Source: Myxococcota bacterium (GTDB lineage: Bacteria > Myxococcota > XYA12-FULL-58-9 > JALHOP01). Taken from it: DNA of 64,000 nt. The notes beneath the pieces were generated by a model. It searched no databases. It saw only the letters and a list, made by a program, of their open reading frames with translations, and was not told where the DNA came from. Shown here piece after piece: positions 27,601-36,101 of the stretch. The DNA lies in NCBI GenBank assembly GCA_022842935.1, contig JALHOP010000002.1:434001-498000 (forward strand), written 5' to 3'. Within the stretch, counting starts at the first letter, position 1, and the number at the start of each line of letters is the position of its first letter. Both the position numbers and the translations under genes were made by a program.

Positions 27601-29228
27601 CGGAAGTCGCTGCCAAAGTGCGAGAACGTGTGCGTAGCGCCGGCGCCCGAGCCGCTCGCCACCTCGCTCGGCAGGAGGCGCTCCCAGTTCACGCCGCCAT
27701 CATTCGACACGTAGTAGGTGATGCCGGTACTCGGTGGATTGGACGTTTGCTCGACGGCCGACATGGTCACTTCGACGATAGCGTTGTTGACGTTGTCGAG
27801 AGCGTCGATGACCGTCGAGGTGGCGGTACCCTCGAGGTTATAGACATTCAGACGGGCGCCGAGCACCTGCGAATACGTACCCGAGTCGTTACCGTCGGCG
27901 GCGATGATGTCGACGGTCCTGTCCGCGGACATATTGAGGTTCGGAAACCTGATGTTTTCGTCGATGAAGAAGGCCGCGCCGAAGTCGAGGTCGATGCCGG
28001 TATTCAAGATGGGGGTCGCACGCATCGTGAAGGCACCGTTGCCGCTATTGGCGAAGAAATACGCGTTGCCGCCGTTGCCACCGCAATTGAAACCGTCGCG
28101 ACCAACCACGATATCGTTGTCACCATCGCCGTCGAGGTCGCCTGTGACGATGAACGTCGCGCCACCCTGGGCGAAGGTAATGTCGGGCTGCCGGGTGAAG
28201 ACGTCGGCGCCGTCGTTCTTCCAGAAGATCAAGTTGCGCTCGCTCATACTGCCCGAGATGATGTCGAGATCGTTGTCGCCGTCGAAGTCGCTGACAGCCA
28301 GCGCGGTGCCGCCGCGGCTCCTGAACGTACCGAGCAAGTTGGGTGGCACGCAGGTCGCGCCGCCAGTCGCCGTGTTCGTGGCACCAGCGTCGGCGAAAGG
28401 CGGTGTGAAGCCGACGTCAGCGATGAGACGCACCGGGTTCTCGAAACCGATACTGGGGCCGGCTGTGGCGCGAAAGAGCAGAATCTCGTCGACGTTGCCG
28501 TAACTCGAGTTGGTAACGAGATCCATGCGGCCGTCGTTGTTCCAGTCGACGACCTGAGCGAACGTGCTGGTCCAGTGCCAACTGACGCGGTTGGTCTGGA
28601 AGTGCGTGGTGAGCTCTGAACGGGTGAACTGGGGGATGCCGCCAACCACTCCGTTGAGGCGCCACACGAACGCGCGAATGACCGAGCCCGCGTTATTCTG
28701 CGTGGCTGTTTTCAGGTAGAGAAGATCGGCGTCTCCATCGCCATCGAAGTCGCCAGCGAAGAGCGCAGGCGCGTTCGCGTCGAAGTCCGGGATAGCGTTG
28801 TCGATGACCTGCGCGTTCCATCCGGGCGAGTTCCTTGCTCCACCAGTGCTAAAGCCTCTGTGGGTGCCATCGGGATTGATGCCCATGTTCTTGAGGAAGT
28901 GCAGGCGGTCGGGCGACAACATGACCGCGGCCATGTCGATCCAGCCGTCGCCGTCGAAGTCGGCCGAGCCCACGACGAAGATCTTCTCACCCGTGTTTTG
29001 ACTCGAGGTGTTGAACGAGTTGCCCTTGAGCGCGAGCCTCAAGGTGCCCTGACCCCAGCCCATGCCGGGGGTCGACGTGGGGTCCATATACGTCGTGTTG
29101 TCGAAGCTATCGCTGAAGCTCAGGCTCGTCGTCGTGCAGGTCTGCGCGGACGCGACCCGCACGTCCGCCGCGGCCACGAGAACCGAGGCGGCGACCGCCG
29201 TTGCTGCCCACTTGCTAAGAGACCTCAT
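24600..29228 (-). CDS. pilY1: PilY1-like pilus adhesin with FG-GAP repeats and an inserted CBM-like module
   Basis: A 1542-residue protein; PilY1 is usually 1000-1200. The signal peptide (MRSLSKWAATAVAASVLVAA) is cleaved near VASAQ. Residues about 60-480 carry at least four FG-GAP/VCBS repeats (DFDGDGWIDMAAV, DFDGDGDADLLYL, DFDGDNDLDIISG, DLDGDGDNDIVVG). The C-terminal half is the PilY1/PilC beta-propeller (FIGTNDGMVHAFDAQTGAEL; VIFGSGYNNRSGVPAAVG). Around residues 920-1065 it is interrupted by a Cys-flanked module beginning VIEAENYN, the signature of family 6/35 carbohydrate-binding modules. PilY1 caps the pilus tip and mediates adhesion. The ATG preceded by AAGGA is the start; the 14 codons upstream are not used. 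The stop overlaps the following minor pilin. Confidence 0.9.
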   Translation of the reverse strand: MRSLSKWAATAVAASVLVAAADVRVASAQTCTTTSLSFSDSFDNTTYMDPTSTPGMGWGQGTLRLALKGNSFNTSSQNTGEKIFVVGSADFDGDGWIDMAAVMLSPDRLHFLKNMGINPDGTHRGFSTGGARNSPGWNAQVIDNAIPDFDANAPALFAGDFDGDGDADLLYLKTATQNNAGSVIRAFVWRLNGVVGGIPQFTRSELTTHFQTNRVSWHWTSTFAQVVDWNNDGRMDLVTNSSYGNVDEILLFRATAGPSIGFENPVRLIADVGFTPPFADAGATNTATGGATCVPPNLLGTFRSRGGTALAVSDFDGDNDLDIISGSMSERNLIFWKNDGADVFTRQPDITFAQGGATFIVTGDLDGDGDNDIVVGRDGFNCGGNGGNAYFFANSGNGAFTMRATPILNTGIDLDFGAAFFIDENIRFPNLNMSADRTVDIIAADGNDSGTYSQVLGARLNVYNLEGTATSTVIDALDNVNNAIVEVTMSAVEQTSNPPSTGITYYVSNDGGVNWERLLPSEVASGSGAGATHTFSHFGSDFRWRAVLESAESTLTGNEAPFAPGSKNTPTLGSISWTYGYVLRREYSRSALAFAKDVPFPGGVTKDLLVSSTFFYPGYEGTLRAFDPSFDLQATTEPNNDLNQRVIKTGTGNALVWDAAELLRQRSGADRVIYTALPDGSGTVNQRVGFVSGNAALLSTHMATDQATATNVINFVRNGMGHVTGNKLWDVGHSSPVYLAPPKTGLTDKSLTEDGYANFATAQASRRRVIFIGTNDGMVHAFDAQTGAELWAFVPYNLLAKLKLQRGTDADGNAYFNHQSLVDGSVVVRDVFDRGAGRWRTILVAGQALGTGRGDNNYYFGLDVTDPLAPAPLWEFTDDWLAEDKSCTGQFSRTTCTTVPQSPICTNSCSAANHVFVDAGGDRVVIEAENYNSTASLDADGENNWEIRTAQASYTGTGYIEARPIDGDNCGTNFTTCGAAASYQVQTDFSGTYRAYIRYSSTSSSTNGLRVRIGTLNQRITSLTNDGNWNWFTTNSFDLAVSDYDLELFMVRDGLRIDRIIIARSNTSSTSLAQTCLNQCTPQNPITTCNTENFDPNAESFECGAGTNLKCCFDPSSQWYCSPVGQACEELDTVLGQTWSTPVVAPLKVNGARAWNVIFGSGYNNRSGVPAAVGRSVYAIDAISGVTRGKWNYNDLPVANPTNPSTIDNTIPGGVAVYDWTTNGSDEIPDGYADVIYVGDLEGRLWKIDVHDSGTPGLGGAVPVNAWPTCVLFDAATPDGGGIRTWAPIITAPAVTLVKADDIPQGFTARRPVVYFGTGGDDRSPSDLMYRFYAVRDTRECPTATTPTYSGAKTSADIFSTSLNPKRTEWIVGDNRDLSNVPLSGVFTGSEGVAGQRYWSDPVIFDDSIVFFASLPGSIESVNPCNNLGANSQSLLYGYAIRDFSVADGTRFAAGNSAVRIGGQSRQFLRSASKIRRSILVAQEVPTAGVAQPPASTTTTNTTSSDKLFVQTFDGEVRGFEEPVVSENNTIRVLRWREIPLK

Positions 29229-29253
29229 GATACGTCCTTCGGCGCTCGTGGAA

Positions 29254-29808
29254 TCAGAGCGCCTGACCAACCCCCGCCGTCACGGCGATTTCGACTAAAC
29301 GTTGCGAGCCGCGCGCGTCGATGCCGAGGGCCCGCATGAGCAGCGTCTTGCCCGTGGGATCGGCTGGGTCCTTGGCCACCCAAACGTGGTAGCGACCACC
29401 GCCAAACGTCTTCTCGGCGTCGGTTCGCGCGTGCGTTACGCACTTCCAGTCGGCTCGCGCGGGCGACACATCGGTGGCTGAGATATCCGCATCGATTGCG
29501 GTCTTCGCCTCGTTGGTCGCGTCACTATAGTTGGTCAGGTTGTTCATGCTGTTCGTAGCGATATTGGTGAACGTCTGGGCCGTGGCTTGATGGAGGGCAT
29601 AGGTGTTCTTCAAGAAGTCCATCGACCACGTGAGACCCGCTTCGGCGATCGCGAGCGCCGACTGCGAGCCGCGATCATTGCCGGCGCTTTCGACGTCGGA
29701 GTTGATGCCTTGAACGACGGCGATGCCCAACACGGTCAGTAAAATCAGCACCGACATGCCGATGAGGAGGGAGAAGCCGCGTTCGCTATGGCGGATGTTT
29801 GTTTTCAT
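29254..29808 (-). CDS. pilX: type IV pilus minor pilin, PilX-like
   Basis: A 184-residue prepilin with leader RG|FSLLIGMSVLILLTVLGIAV, lacking the +5 Glu, as typical of PilX. The remaining domain is short and PilX-like (SALAIAEAGLTWSMDFLKNT). PilX-type minor pilins modulate adhesion and aggregation. It lies between pilW (TGATG overlap) and pilY1, the standard order. The absence of the +5 Glu is seen directly. Confidence 0.87.
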   Translation of the reverse strand: MKTNIRHSERGFSLLIGMSVLILLTVLGIAVVQGINSDVESAGNDRGSQSALAIAEAGLTWSMDFLKNTYALHQATAQTFTNIATNSMNNLTNYSDATNEAKTAIDADISATDVSPARADWKCVTHARTDAEKTFGGGRYHVWVAKDPADPTGKTLLMRALGIDARGSQRLVEIAVTAGVGQAL

Positions 29809-30974
29809 CAGTTGCTGATCGGCAGTTGATTGTTTCGTAGAGCAATGGTGGCCCGATACACCCAGTGGCGGTAGGCGTCCGCCGGCAAGATGTAGCCAAA
29901 CACCGGGACTGCGACGCCGGTGTAAACATTCTTGCTGTTCTTGCGCACGAGGTGCCGCGTTCGCGGGATGACCGCCACCTGCACCGCCATGACGCGCATC
30001 TGGTTTTCAATGACGGTCTTGCCAGTGTTGCAGTTGGCGCTCGTGAGATCGTTGCACCACAACTGGCCGTTGGCGATGGGGTCGATGATGTCGTCGGGCC
30101 CTACGTTGGTGGCGGTCGAGCAAATGGCGCCACCGGTCAGACGACCGCAGTCGAGTGCGTAGCGTACGTGAAAGCTCTCGATGTCGTAGGCAACGGTTTG
30201 CTCGACGGGGCCCGCCCCAGCGGCACCAGCGCCGCGATTGGTGATCATCATGAGCCGTGGGATGCGCGTCGCGAGCGAGCTCGGGTCAGGGTTCGCGAGG
30301 AAGCGATCGAGGTAAAACTCGACGATCTTGGCCCGTCCGAATGCAAAACCACTCTCGACCGTCGCGCAATCGAACGTGGGGTAGTTGGTCACGTTCGCGA
30401 ACTCGTAGGTGATGGGAGGCGCGGCCACCGAGCCACTGACGGAGGTGATCTTCACCACGCCAGTGACGACTTTGTTGATGTTGGTGCCCACGGTGCACTT
30501 TCCCGAGATGATGGCGAGCTCGTTGACGGCAAGCGCCTCGCGTTGCGTGACGGCCCGAGCGCGCGTCCCGTCCCACGCGGTGTCGCGGGTAAAGGTCTTC
30601 CCCGGCTCGATCCCCGAGATGCGGATGCGGTCACTGAGGAGCGTCGAGCCATTGGCGTTGTAGGCCACGAGGTCGTTACAGGCGCTCTGGTCGTTGACAT
30701 CCGCAGCGTAACACGTGCCCACGGGTGGCAGGCCCACGGCAGTCTCCTTCGCAATGAAGCCCCAGCCCGCGTCGCGTAGGCTCTGGCGGACGATATCGAG
30801 CGCGGCGCGAGCGTTCTGTGACGCTTCAGAGAGATCCATCTGCGCCGTGTACGTGGTCTGCTGCGAGATCATGACGCCAAAGATACCGCCGATGACGATG
30901 AGGCTAATGGCCGAAGCAACCATCAGCTCAATGAGCGTGAAACCACGCTCGCTATCGCGGACACATGGTTTCAT
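29808..30974 (-). CDS. pilW: type IV pilus minor pilin, PilW-like
   Basis: A 388-residue prepilin with the leader RG|FTLIELMVASAISLIVIGGI (Glu at +5 present). After it come QQTTYTAQMDLSEASQNARA and ALDIVRQSLRDAGWGF, a PilW hallmark. Its length is typical. It starts by ATG overlapping the pilV stop by four bases and ends overlapping pilX. It forms part of the pilus initiation complex. Confidence 0.92.
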   Translation of the reverse strand: MKPCVRDSERGFTLIELMVASAISLIVIGGIFGVMISQQTTYTAQMDLSEASQNARAALDIVRQSLRDAGWGFIAKETAVGLPPVGTCYAADVNDQSACNDLVAYNANGSTLLSDRIRISGIEPGKTFTRDTAWDGTRARAVTQREALAVNELAIISGKCTVGTNINKVVTGVVKITSVSGSVAAPPITYEFANVTNYPTFDCATVESGFAFGRAKIVEFYLDRFLANPDPSSLATRIPRLMMITNRGAGAAGAGPVEQTVAYDIESFHVRYALDCGRLTGGAICSTATNVGPDDIIDPIANGQLWCNDLTSANCNTGKTVIENQMRVMAVQVAVIPRTRHLVRKNSKNVYTGVAVPVFGYILPADAYRHWVYRATIALRNNQLPISN

Positions 30975-31489
30975 GCGCCCCCTCGCTGACGAACGCGGCC
31001 GTTGAGGGTGATGACGCGATTCGCCGCGGGACTGAGCTCGTTCTTCCAGGTCGTCTGAACGCGAACGTCGACGTAGGTGCCGCCCGTGGCCTGCACCGTT
31101 GCAGTGACGGTGAAATAGATGTTGCTCGCCGTCGAGCCTACGTCAGCGCCCTGCTTGTCATAGTGGCGCGGGAAGCTCGTGATGCCCGTGGACTGCAGGG
31201 TGGCGTAGTCGACCAATGTCAGCTCGTCGAGCGCGCTCGCCGCGAGATTCGTCGCGAGCGACATCTCGGCTGCGTTTTGCACGCCCCGTACCGAGGCGAG
31301 CTGCATGGCCATGAGGCCGAGCATGCCGGTGGAGATGATCGCCAGCGTGACCATGGTCTCGACGAGGGTGAAGCCACGCTGTGGCCGGACGGGGGGACGC
31401 ACGAGCGCTGTGATGTACACGCGCCGTGCCAGAGCTACGCCGGCAGTGATTCCCCAGCGAAGACGGTCGAGTCGCCACATGCGAGGCAT
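30971..31489 (-). CDS. pilV: type IV pilus minor pilin, PilV-like
   Basis: A 172-residue prepilin with the leader QRG|FTLVETMVTLAIISTGMLGL, matching PilV (STGMLGLMAMQLASVRGVQN). The annotated start gives a leader of about 39 residues, unusually long for a prepilin. An internal start nearer the cleavage site may be the true one. First gene of the pilus set, overlapping pilW by four bases. Confidence 0.87.
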   Translation of the reverse strand: MPRMWRLDRLRWGITAGVALARRVYITALVRPPVRPQRGFTLVETMVTLAIISTGMLGLMAMQLASVRGVQNAAEMSLATNLAASALDELTLVDYATLQSTGITSFPRHYDKQGADVGSTASNIYFTVTATVQATGGTYVDVRVQTTWKNELSPAANRVITLNGRVRQRGGA

Positions 31490-31559
31490 TCTTCCATGGC
31501 CCTCGACTCGCTACTAATTTCGTACCACCTCGCAACCTTTGCGGTGAGAGGGTGTGGGC

Positions 31560-32285
31560 TCAGCGGGGTCGCCTGAAGAAAGGGTTATGGGGATAGCGGC
31601 GCAGCAAAACATCGAGAACGACGCTATCGCGGACGAGCTCGCGTGAGTGAATGTTCTCGCCGTCAAGGCCGTGAATCGGCGCGCGCGCGACCGCCCCAGG
31701 CTTGACGTGGCTCCTGATGTCCTTGAGCACGTAGGCGTTCGCAGCGCTACTCGTCGCGTCGTCCGGCATAGCGTACACGACGGGAGGAGGCGGCAACGGC
31801 GCGACCACCGGGGGTGGCGGGACGGTGTCGTCGTAGTCGGTCGTGTCTTCGTCGGCGTCGTCGTCGTAGTCGACGACGCTCTCGCGTGCGTCATCGTCAT
31901 AGTCGGTCGCGTCTTCACTCGCCTCGTCGTCGTAGTCGGTACGGCTCTCCCTGGCATCGTCGTCGTAGTCAGTACGGCTCTCCCGTGCGTCGTCGTCGTA
32001 GTCGAGCGTGCTCTCGACGACCTTGGTGACGCTCGGGCTGACACCCGCCGCGGCCAGCATACGCAAGAGCGCTGCCCGCGGATCTTCGCCCGGCTTGGCT
32101 GTCTGGGGGACGGTGCCCGGAACCGGCGAGCTCTTGGGGGGCCCCGCCGTCCGTGACGACTCAGCGGCCTGCCGCGCTTTCTCGGCTTCGATCTCTGCCT
32201 TGGCCTGCGCGATCGCCTTCTTGAAGGCTACGAATATGCTGCGCACCACGAAGCCGATGACGATGATCCAGATGATCTTGGTCAT
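31560..32285 (-). CDS. membrane-anchored protein with six acidic 11-residue repeats
   Basis: A 241-residue protein with one N-terminal membrane helix (MTKIIWIIVIGFVVRSIFVA). A charged helix follows, then residues about 94-155 make a tandem array of six 11-residue units of the form DYDDDARES plus two variable residues. The last unit runs into a Pro-rich stretch. The C-terminal 70 residues look globular (AYVLKDIRSHVKPGAVARAP). No family recognised. The repeats are acidic (Asp/Glu-rich), so calcium or a basic partner is possible. Its start overlaps the stop of the 50-residue gene (ATGA), so the floA-small gene-this gene set is coupled. Confidence 0.8.
   Translation of the reverse strand: MTKIIWIIVIGFVVRSIFVAFKKAIAQAKAEIEAEKARQAAESSRTAGPPKSSPVPGTVPQTAKPGEDPRAALLRMLAAAGVSPSVTKVVESTLDYDDDARESRTDYDDDARESRTDYDDEASEDATDYDDDARESVVDYDDDADEDTTDYDDTVPPPPVVAPLPPPPVVYAMPDDATSSAANAYVLKDIRSHVKPGAVARAPIHGLDGENIHSRELVRDSVVLDVLLRRYPHNPFFRRPR
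31820..32006. repeat. 33-bp tandem repeats encoding acidic 11-residue units
   Basis: Within the gene at 31560-32285, about six head-to-tail 33-bp units built on GACTACGACGACGAC-type codons (reverse strand). The DNA repeats are near-perfect for the first two copies and diverge later. Copy-number change by slippage is likely. Confidence 0.75.
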
Positions 32286-32434
32286 CGGTTCTTCTTTTCC
32301 GCTTCAGCGGGCACGGGTGGCGGCGGCGGCGGGCGCAGAGGCTTCGGCCGAGCGAGCGCGAACGCAAGCTCGAGTCGAGCGACGAGCCCGTCTTTGTCCT
32401 CGAACAAGCGCCGCGCGTCGAAAGGCTTGACCAT
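32282..32434 (-). CDS. 50-residue Pro-rich small protein coupled to floA
   Basis: A short gene of 51 codons. The product begins MVKPFDARRLFEDKDGL, continues with a helical Leu/Ala/Arg stretch and ends with a Pro-run and EAEKKNR. Its ATG directly follows the TAA of floA (TAAATG). Its TGA overlaps the ATG of the next gene (ATGA). Those couplings at both ends, plus good third-base G/C use, are the support. No motif recognised. Confidence 0.6.
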   Translation of the reverse strand: MVKPFDARRLFEDKDGLVARLELAFALARPKPLRPPPPPPVPAEAEKKNR

Positions 32435-33415
32435 TTAGCCCTGCGAGCCGCCGTCTCCGACGCTTCGGCCGATGGAGCTGCGCATGTCCGTGTCCGCATT
32501 GACGTTGCGCAGGTTGTAGTAGTCGAGGGCTCCAAGCTTTCCGGAGCGCAGCGCTTCGCTGAGCGCGAGTGGCACCTGGGCTTCGGCTTCGACGACGCGC
32601 GAGCGCATCTCGACAACGCGCGCCTTCATTTCTTGCTCGGCGGCGACCGCGAGTGCGCGACGCGACTCGGCGCGTGCCTGGGCGATCTGCTTGTCGGCCT
32701 CGGCCTGCTCGGTCTGGAGCTTTGCGCCGATATTGGCGCCAACGTCGACGTCGGCAATGTCGATGGACAAGATCTCGAAGGCGGTGCCGGCATCGAGGCC
32801 CTTGGCGAGCACGTTCTTGGAGATACGGTCGGGGTTTTCGAGCACCGCCTTGTGCGTCTCGGAAGAACCGATGGTCGAAACCACACCTTCACCGACACGC
32901 GCTACGACGGTCTCTTCGGTAGCGCCGCCAACGAGCCGCTCCAGGTTGGTGCGGACGGTGATTTTGACGAAGGCCGACAACTGAATGCCGTCTTTGGCCA
33001 TCGCAGCGATACGCGGGGTGGTGATGACCTTGGGAAGAACACTCATCTGCACGGCTTCGAGGACGTTTCGGCCTGCGAGGTCGATAGCGGCCGCTCGCTC
33101 GAACGGCAGAGGGATGTTCGCCTTGTCGGCCGAGATCAGCGCCTGCACGACCAGACCAACGTTGCCGCCGGCGAGGTAATGGGCCTCGAGGTTGTCGATG
33201 TTCACCTTGATGCCGGCCTTCAGGCAGGTGATGCGCGCCCCGACGATGATCGACGGAGGCACCTTGCGCAGTCGCATACCGACGAGGGTACCGATGCCAA
33301 CGGATGCGCCGGAGGTAAGCGCTTGGATCCATAGGCCGACCGGCACGAAGTAGATGAACATGAAGAAGCCGATGAAGCCGCCGATGAACAATAGGACGAG
33401 AAAGATCTCTGGCAT
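32435..33415 (-). CDS. floA: flotillin-like protein FloA
   Basis: A 326-residue SPFH-type membrane scaffold of the FloA (YqfA) family that organises lipid microdomains. It has an N-terminal membrane hairpin ([20 protein letters not shown]). It continues with [40 protein letters not shown] and the coiled-coil tail [20 protein letters not shown]. Length is the family's usual. It follows nfeD by 27 bases, as in the nfeD-floA (yqeZ-yqfA) operon of Bacillus. Confidence 0.95.
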   Translation of the reverse strand: MPEIFLVLLFIGGFIGFFMFIYFVPVGLWIQALTSGASVGIGTLVGMRLRKVPPSIIVGARITCLKAGIKVNIDNLEAHYLAGGNVGLVVQALISADKANIPLPFERAAAIDLAGRNVLEAVQMSVLPKVITTPRIAAMAKDGIQLSAFVKITVRTNLERLVGGATEETVVARVGEGVVSTIGSSETHKAVLENPDRISKNVLAKGLDAGTAFEILSIDIADVDVGANIGAKLQTEQAEADKQIAQARAESRRALAVAAEQEMKARVVEMRSRVVEAEAQVPLALSEALRSGKLGALDYYNLRNVNADTDMRSSIGRSVGDGGSQG

Positions 33416-33442
33416 GTGCTGTGGAGCCTTTTTGCGCTGATG

Positions 33443-34888
33443 CTACGTGACCGCTCGGACGACGACGCGATTGCCGTCGACCCTGACTACTTCGATAGGT
33501 GTGCCGCGTTCGATGAGCTCACCGACGCTGACGACGTCGATGCGCTTGCCGTCGATGTCGGCGATACCGGCGGGGCGCAGCTGCGTCGTCGCTTGGCCGC
33601 GCTTGCCCACAAGATCGGTGGGCTGCGCCGTGACGTAGCCGGCGCTCGCGTCAGTCGCGCTTTGCAGGACGAGCTGGCGACCGAGCCTCGTCTTCGAGAA
33701 GAACTTGGCAAACAAAGCCACCGTGACGCCAAGGCCAACGAGGGCGATGAACAAGCGCAACAGTGCGGCTCGCACCATCTCTTGCAGATAGCCAAGAGCG
33801 ATGGACACGTCCCAGGGAACCTTGAGCTCGATCATCGACATGACGATGGCGATGATCACGGCGATGATGCCCGCGATGCCCGCCACACCAAAGCCGGGCA
33901 GCACGACGAGCTCGACACCCAGTAAGACGACGCCGATGACGAACACCACGAGCTCTTCCCAGCCAGCGAGACTCGCGGCGTATTGGCCGCCGAAGAAGAG
34001 CGCGAAGCAGACCACGGCGATGAAGCCGCCGATGCCAAGCCCAGGCGTATAGAGCTCGGCAGCGAGCGCGATGGTGCCGATGGTCATGAGCAGAGAGCTG
34101 ACTGTCGGGTCGGTGATGAAGCGCGCGAACTTCTCGGCCCACGCGGTGTCATGCCGAACCTTCTCTGCCTTGGTGAGGTTCAAGAGCGCGAGAGCACCCG
34201 CGTAGTCGTCGACCCTGGCGTTTGCGATGCCCAGCTCGATTGCCTTGTCGGTCGTCAACGTGAGGAGCTTGCCCTTGGCGTCGACACCAGCGATCTCGAT
34301 GTCGGCGTCGACCATAGCCTCAGCAAGATCGCCGCGGCGCCCTTTTGCCTCGGCGGTACTGCGCATCTCGGCGCGCATGTACGACACGACCTTCTCTTCG
34401 GTCGCGCTCATCTTGCCCTCTTCATCGATCTGGACGGGCGTGGCCGCGCCAATTGACGCGTTGGGCGTCATCAAGATGGTGTCGCAGGCCAGCGAGATGA
34501 GGGCACCGGCGCTAATGGCGCGTTGGTCGATGAAGACCACGGTTGGGACTTTGCTTTTGAGCAAGCGGTCGCGGATCTGCACGGCGGCGTCGATGCGACC
34601 GCCGAACGTCTTCATCTGCAGGACGACGACATCGCCCTCTTTGACTTCGGCGAACGAGCGATCGACGAAGGCGGCGAGACCTGGATCGATCGTGCCTTCG
34701 ATTGGGATCTCGACGATGCGCTTGCCTTGGCCACCGTTGGCGTCGAAACCCTTCAGGGAGCTCGCTCCCGGGGGCTGGGAAGGCGAAGTTGAAGCCGCAG
34801 GGGCATCGGCGGCACCGGCGAGGCGCAGCGCGATGCTAACGGCCACGAGGGCGAGCCAACCGTAAGCGCGGCGTTTCACGAACGGCAA
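33443..34888 (-). CDS. nfeD: NfeD1b-type membrane-bound ClpP-class serine protease
   Basis: A 481-residue protein of the NfeD1b/stomatin-operon-partner family. It has a signal sequence (MPFVKRRAYGWLALVAVSIA). A ClpP/crotonase-like protease domain spans about 50-260 (PIEGTIDPGLAAFVDRSF, FIDQRAISAGALISLACD, IGAATPV). Then come four or five membrane helices and a C-terminal OB-like NfeD domain (GKRGQATTQLRPAGIADIDG). The nucleophile is probably the Ser of RAISAGAL and the base a Lys further on. The partner is FloA (adjacent). The substrate in vivo is not known; membrane protein or stomatin-like tails are processed in archaeal relatives. Confidence 0.9.
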   Translation of the reverse strand: MPFVKRRAYGWLALVAVSIALRLAGAADAPAASTSPSQPPGASSLKGFDANGGQGKRIVEIPIEGTIDPGLAAFVDRSFAEVKEGDVVVLQMKTFGGRIDAAVQIRDRLLKSKVPTVVFIDQRAISAGALISLACDTILMTPNASIGAATPVQIDEEGKMSATEEKVVSYMRAEMRSTAEAKGRRGDLAEAMVDADIEIAGVDAKGKLLTLTTDKAIELGIANARVDDYAGALALLNLTKAEKVRHDTAWAEKFARFITDPTVSSLLMTIGTIALAAELYTPGLGIGGFIAVVCFALFFGGQYAASLAGWEELVVFVIGVVLLGVELVVLPGFGVAGIAGIIAVIIAIVMSMIELKVPWDVSIALGYLQEMVRAALLRLFIALVGLGVTVALFAKFFSKTRLGRQLVLQSATDASAGYVTAQPTDLVGKRGQATTQLRPAGIADIDGKRIDVVSVGELIERGTPIEVVRVDGNRVVVRAVT

Positions 34889-34927
34889 GGTAGCCCTAAC
34901 GGCCTCGTGATCGCAAACGACGCGGCT

Positions 34928-35665
34928 TCAATCGGTAAAAGCATCGACGGCGCGCACGAGAGCCCACAAATCTTCTTCAGAAATCGCGCCCTTGAGAGGA
35001 GCCTGTGCCGTGCCGCCAATCCCGGCCGCGAGAGTCCTGTAGATGTCATGCCGCGTCCCGCCGCTCTTCAAGACGAGCCCTGGGGCGAGCTTGGGTGCCT
35101 TGAGGGTGCCGTAGATGCTTTGGCTGCCGGTCCCTTCGTTGCTGTCGGTCGCGTGACAAGAAATGCAGCGCGCTTGGATGAGCTCACGACCCCGGCTGAT
35201 TGCGGCGGCCTCGTCGGTCCACGGGTCTACGCCAACGTCGACCGGCACGCCCGCTTTAGCGGTCGGTTCGAGCCACTTGCTCGACAGCGACTTCACGTAT
35301 TGCGTGACCGCTTCAACTTCGCTTCCGGGCATCGGCATGGCGAGCATGTTGGTGCCCTTCAAGCCCCCGGTGATGATGCGCGCATAGTCGGCGTCTGGCG
35401 CGAGCTCACCCGCTCGCGCGCTCGAGAACTTGATGACACCGAGACGGAAGTCGCGTGGCTTGGGGTTTTGCGCGCGCCCGGTCGGGCCGTTGCCGTCACC
35501 TTCGACGCCATGGCACGTGGCGCAGCGAAACGCGTAAATCTTGGCGCCATCTCGCAGCACATCACCGCTCACGACGACGCCGCCGATCTGTTTCGGCGGA
35601 CTCGCAGGCGCGGGTTCCCCGGCACAGCTAGCGAGACACAGCGCAAACAGCAACGGCCATCTCAT
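34928..35665 (-). CDS. di-heme cytochrome c lipoprotein
   Basis: A 245-residue protein with a lipoprotein signal (FALCLASC). Two class-I heme c motifs are present: CATCH (about residue 48) and CISCH (about residue 168). Axial Met candidates are in MLAMPMPGSE (first half) and, less clearly, in the second. It overlaps the stop of the DUF420 gene by 38 bases. As last gene of the cta operon, it probably donates electrons to, or is part of, the terminal oxidase chain (inference). The two domains are each about 100 residues. Confidence 0.88.
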   Translation of the reverse strand: MRWPLLFALCLASCAGEPAPASPPKQIGGVVVSGDVLRDGAKIYAFRCATCHGVEGDGNGPTGRAQNPKPRDFRLGVIKFSSARAGELAPDADYARIITGGLKGTNMLAMPMPGSEVEAVTQYVKSLSSKWLEPTAKAGVPVDVGVDPWTDEAAAISRGRELIQARCISCHATDSNEGTGSQSIYGTLKAPKLAPGLVLKSGGTRHDIYRTLAAGIGGTAQAPLKGAISEEDLWALVRAVDAFTD

Positions 35666-36101
35666 CAGCCACCTCCAGCCGCGGGGCGAGATGATAGAGC
35701 ATGCCGTAGACGACGACGCCGGTGATGCTCACGTAGAGCCAAACCGGGTAACCGTAGCGCGCGAGCTTGCGATGCTCGGCGTAGCGGGCGCGGCTCGCCA
35801 GAAAAAGCAGTCGAAAAACGATGGGGACGACGGCAATCGCAAGCACCATGTGCGAGAAAAGAATCGCGAGGTAGACGACTTTGACGGCGCCGGCGTCCGG
35901 GAAACGGTGGGTGCCGGTGAGCGCAAAACGCGTCAGATAGCCGGCGAGAAACACGGCGCTGGCACCGACTGCCATGAGCATACATGCGCGATGCAACTGA
36001 ATGCGCTTGGCGCGAATCGCGACGAAGCCCGCAACAAGCGCCAAGGTCGAGGTTGCGTTCATCACCGCGTTGGCGTGCGGCAAGACGTCGGCGAGCGTCA
36101 T
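35628..36101 (-). CDS. DUF420 membrane protein
   Basis: A 157-residue four-helix membrane protein of the DUF420 family (MTLADVLPHANAVMNATSTL; RIQLHRACMLMAVGASAVFL; HRFPDAGAVKVVYLAILFSH; RKLARYGYPVWLYVSITGVV). Members sit next to cytochrome oxidase assembly genes, and the related CtaM is needed for oxidase maturation in firmicutes. It carries several conserved His residues for possible heme or copper binding. The start overlaps the ABC permease stop. Confidence 0.9.
   Translation of the reverse strand: MTLADVLPHANAVMNATSTLALVAGFVAIRAKRIQLHRACMLMAVGASAVFLAGYLTRFALTGTHRFPDAGAVKVVYLAILFSHMVLAIAVVPIVFRLLFLASRARYAEHRKLARYGYPVWLYVSITGVVVYGMLYHLAPRLEVADEMAVAVCAVSR

Noticed and set aside
27171..28619. 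A 482-codon plus-strand frame over pilY1
   Set aside because: Opposite FG-GAP repeats of PilY1; its Val/Asp/Arg-rich product is the reverse image of those repeats.
31490..31560. Sigma-54 promoter upstream of pilV
   Set aside because: TGGTAC-N5-TAGT is similar to TGGCAC-N5-TTGC, but two key positions differ and the distance to the start is large; not strong enough to list.
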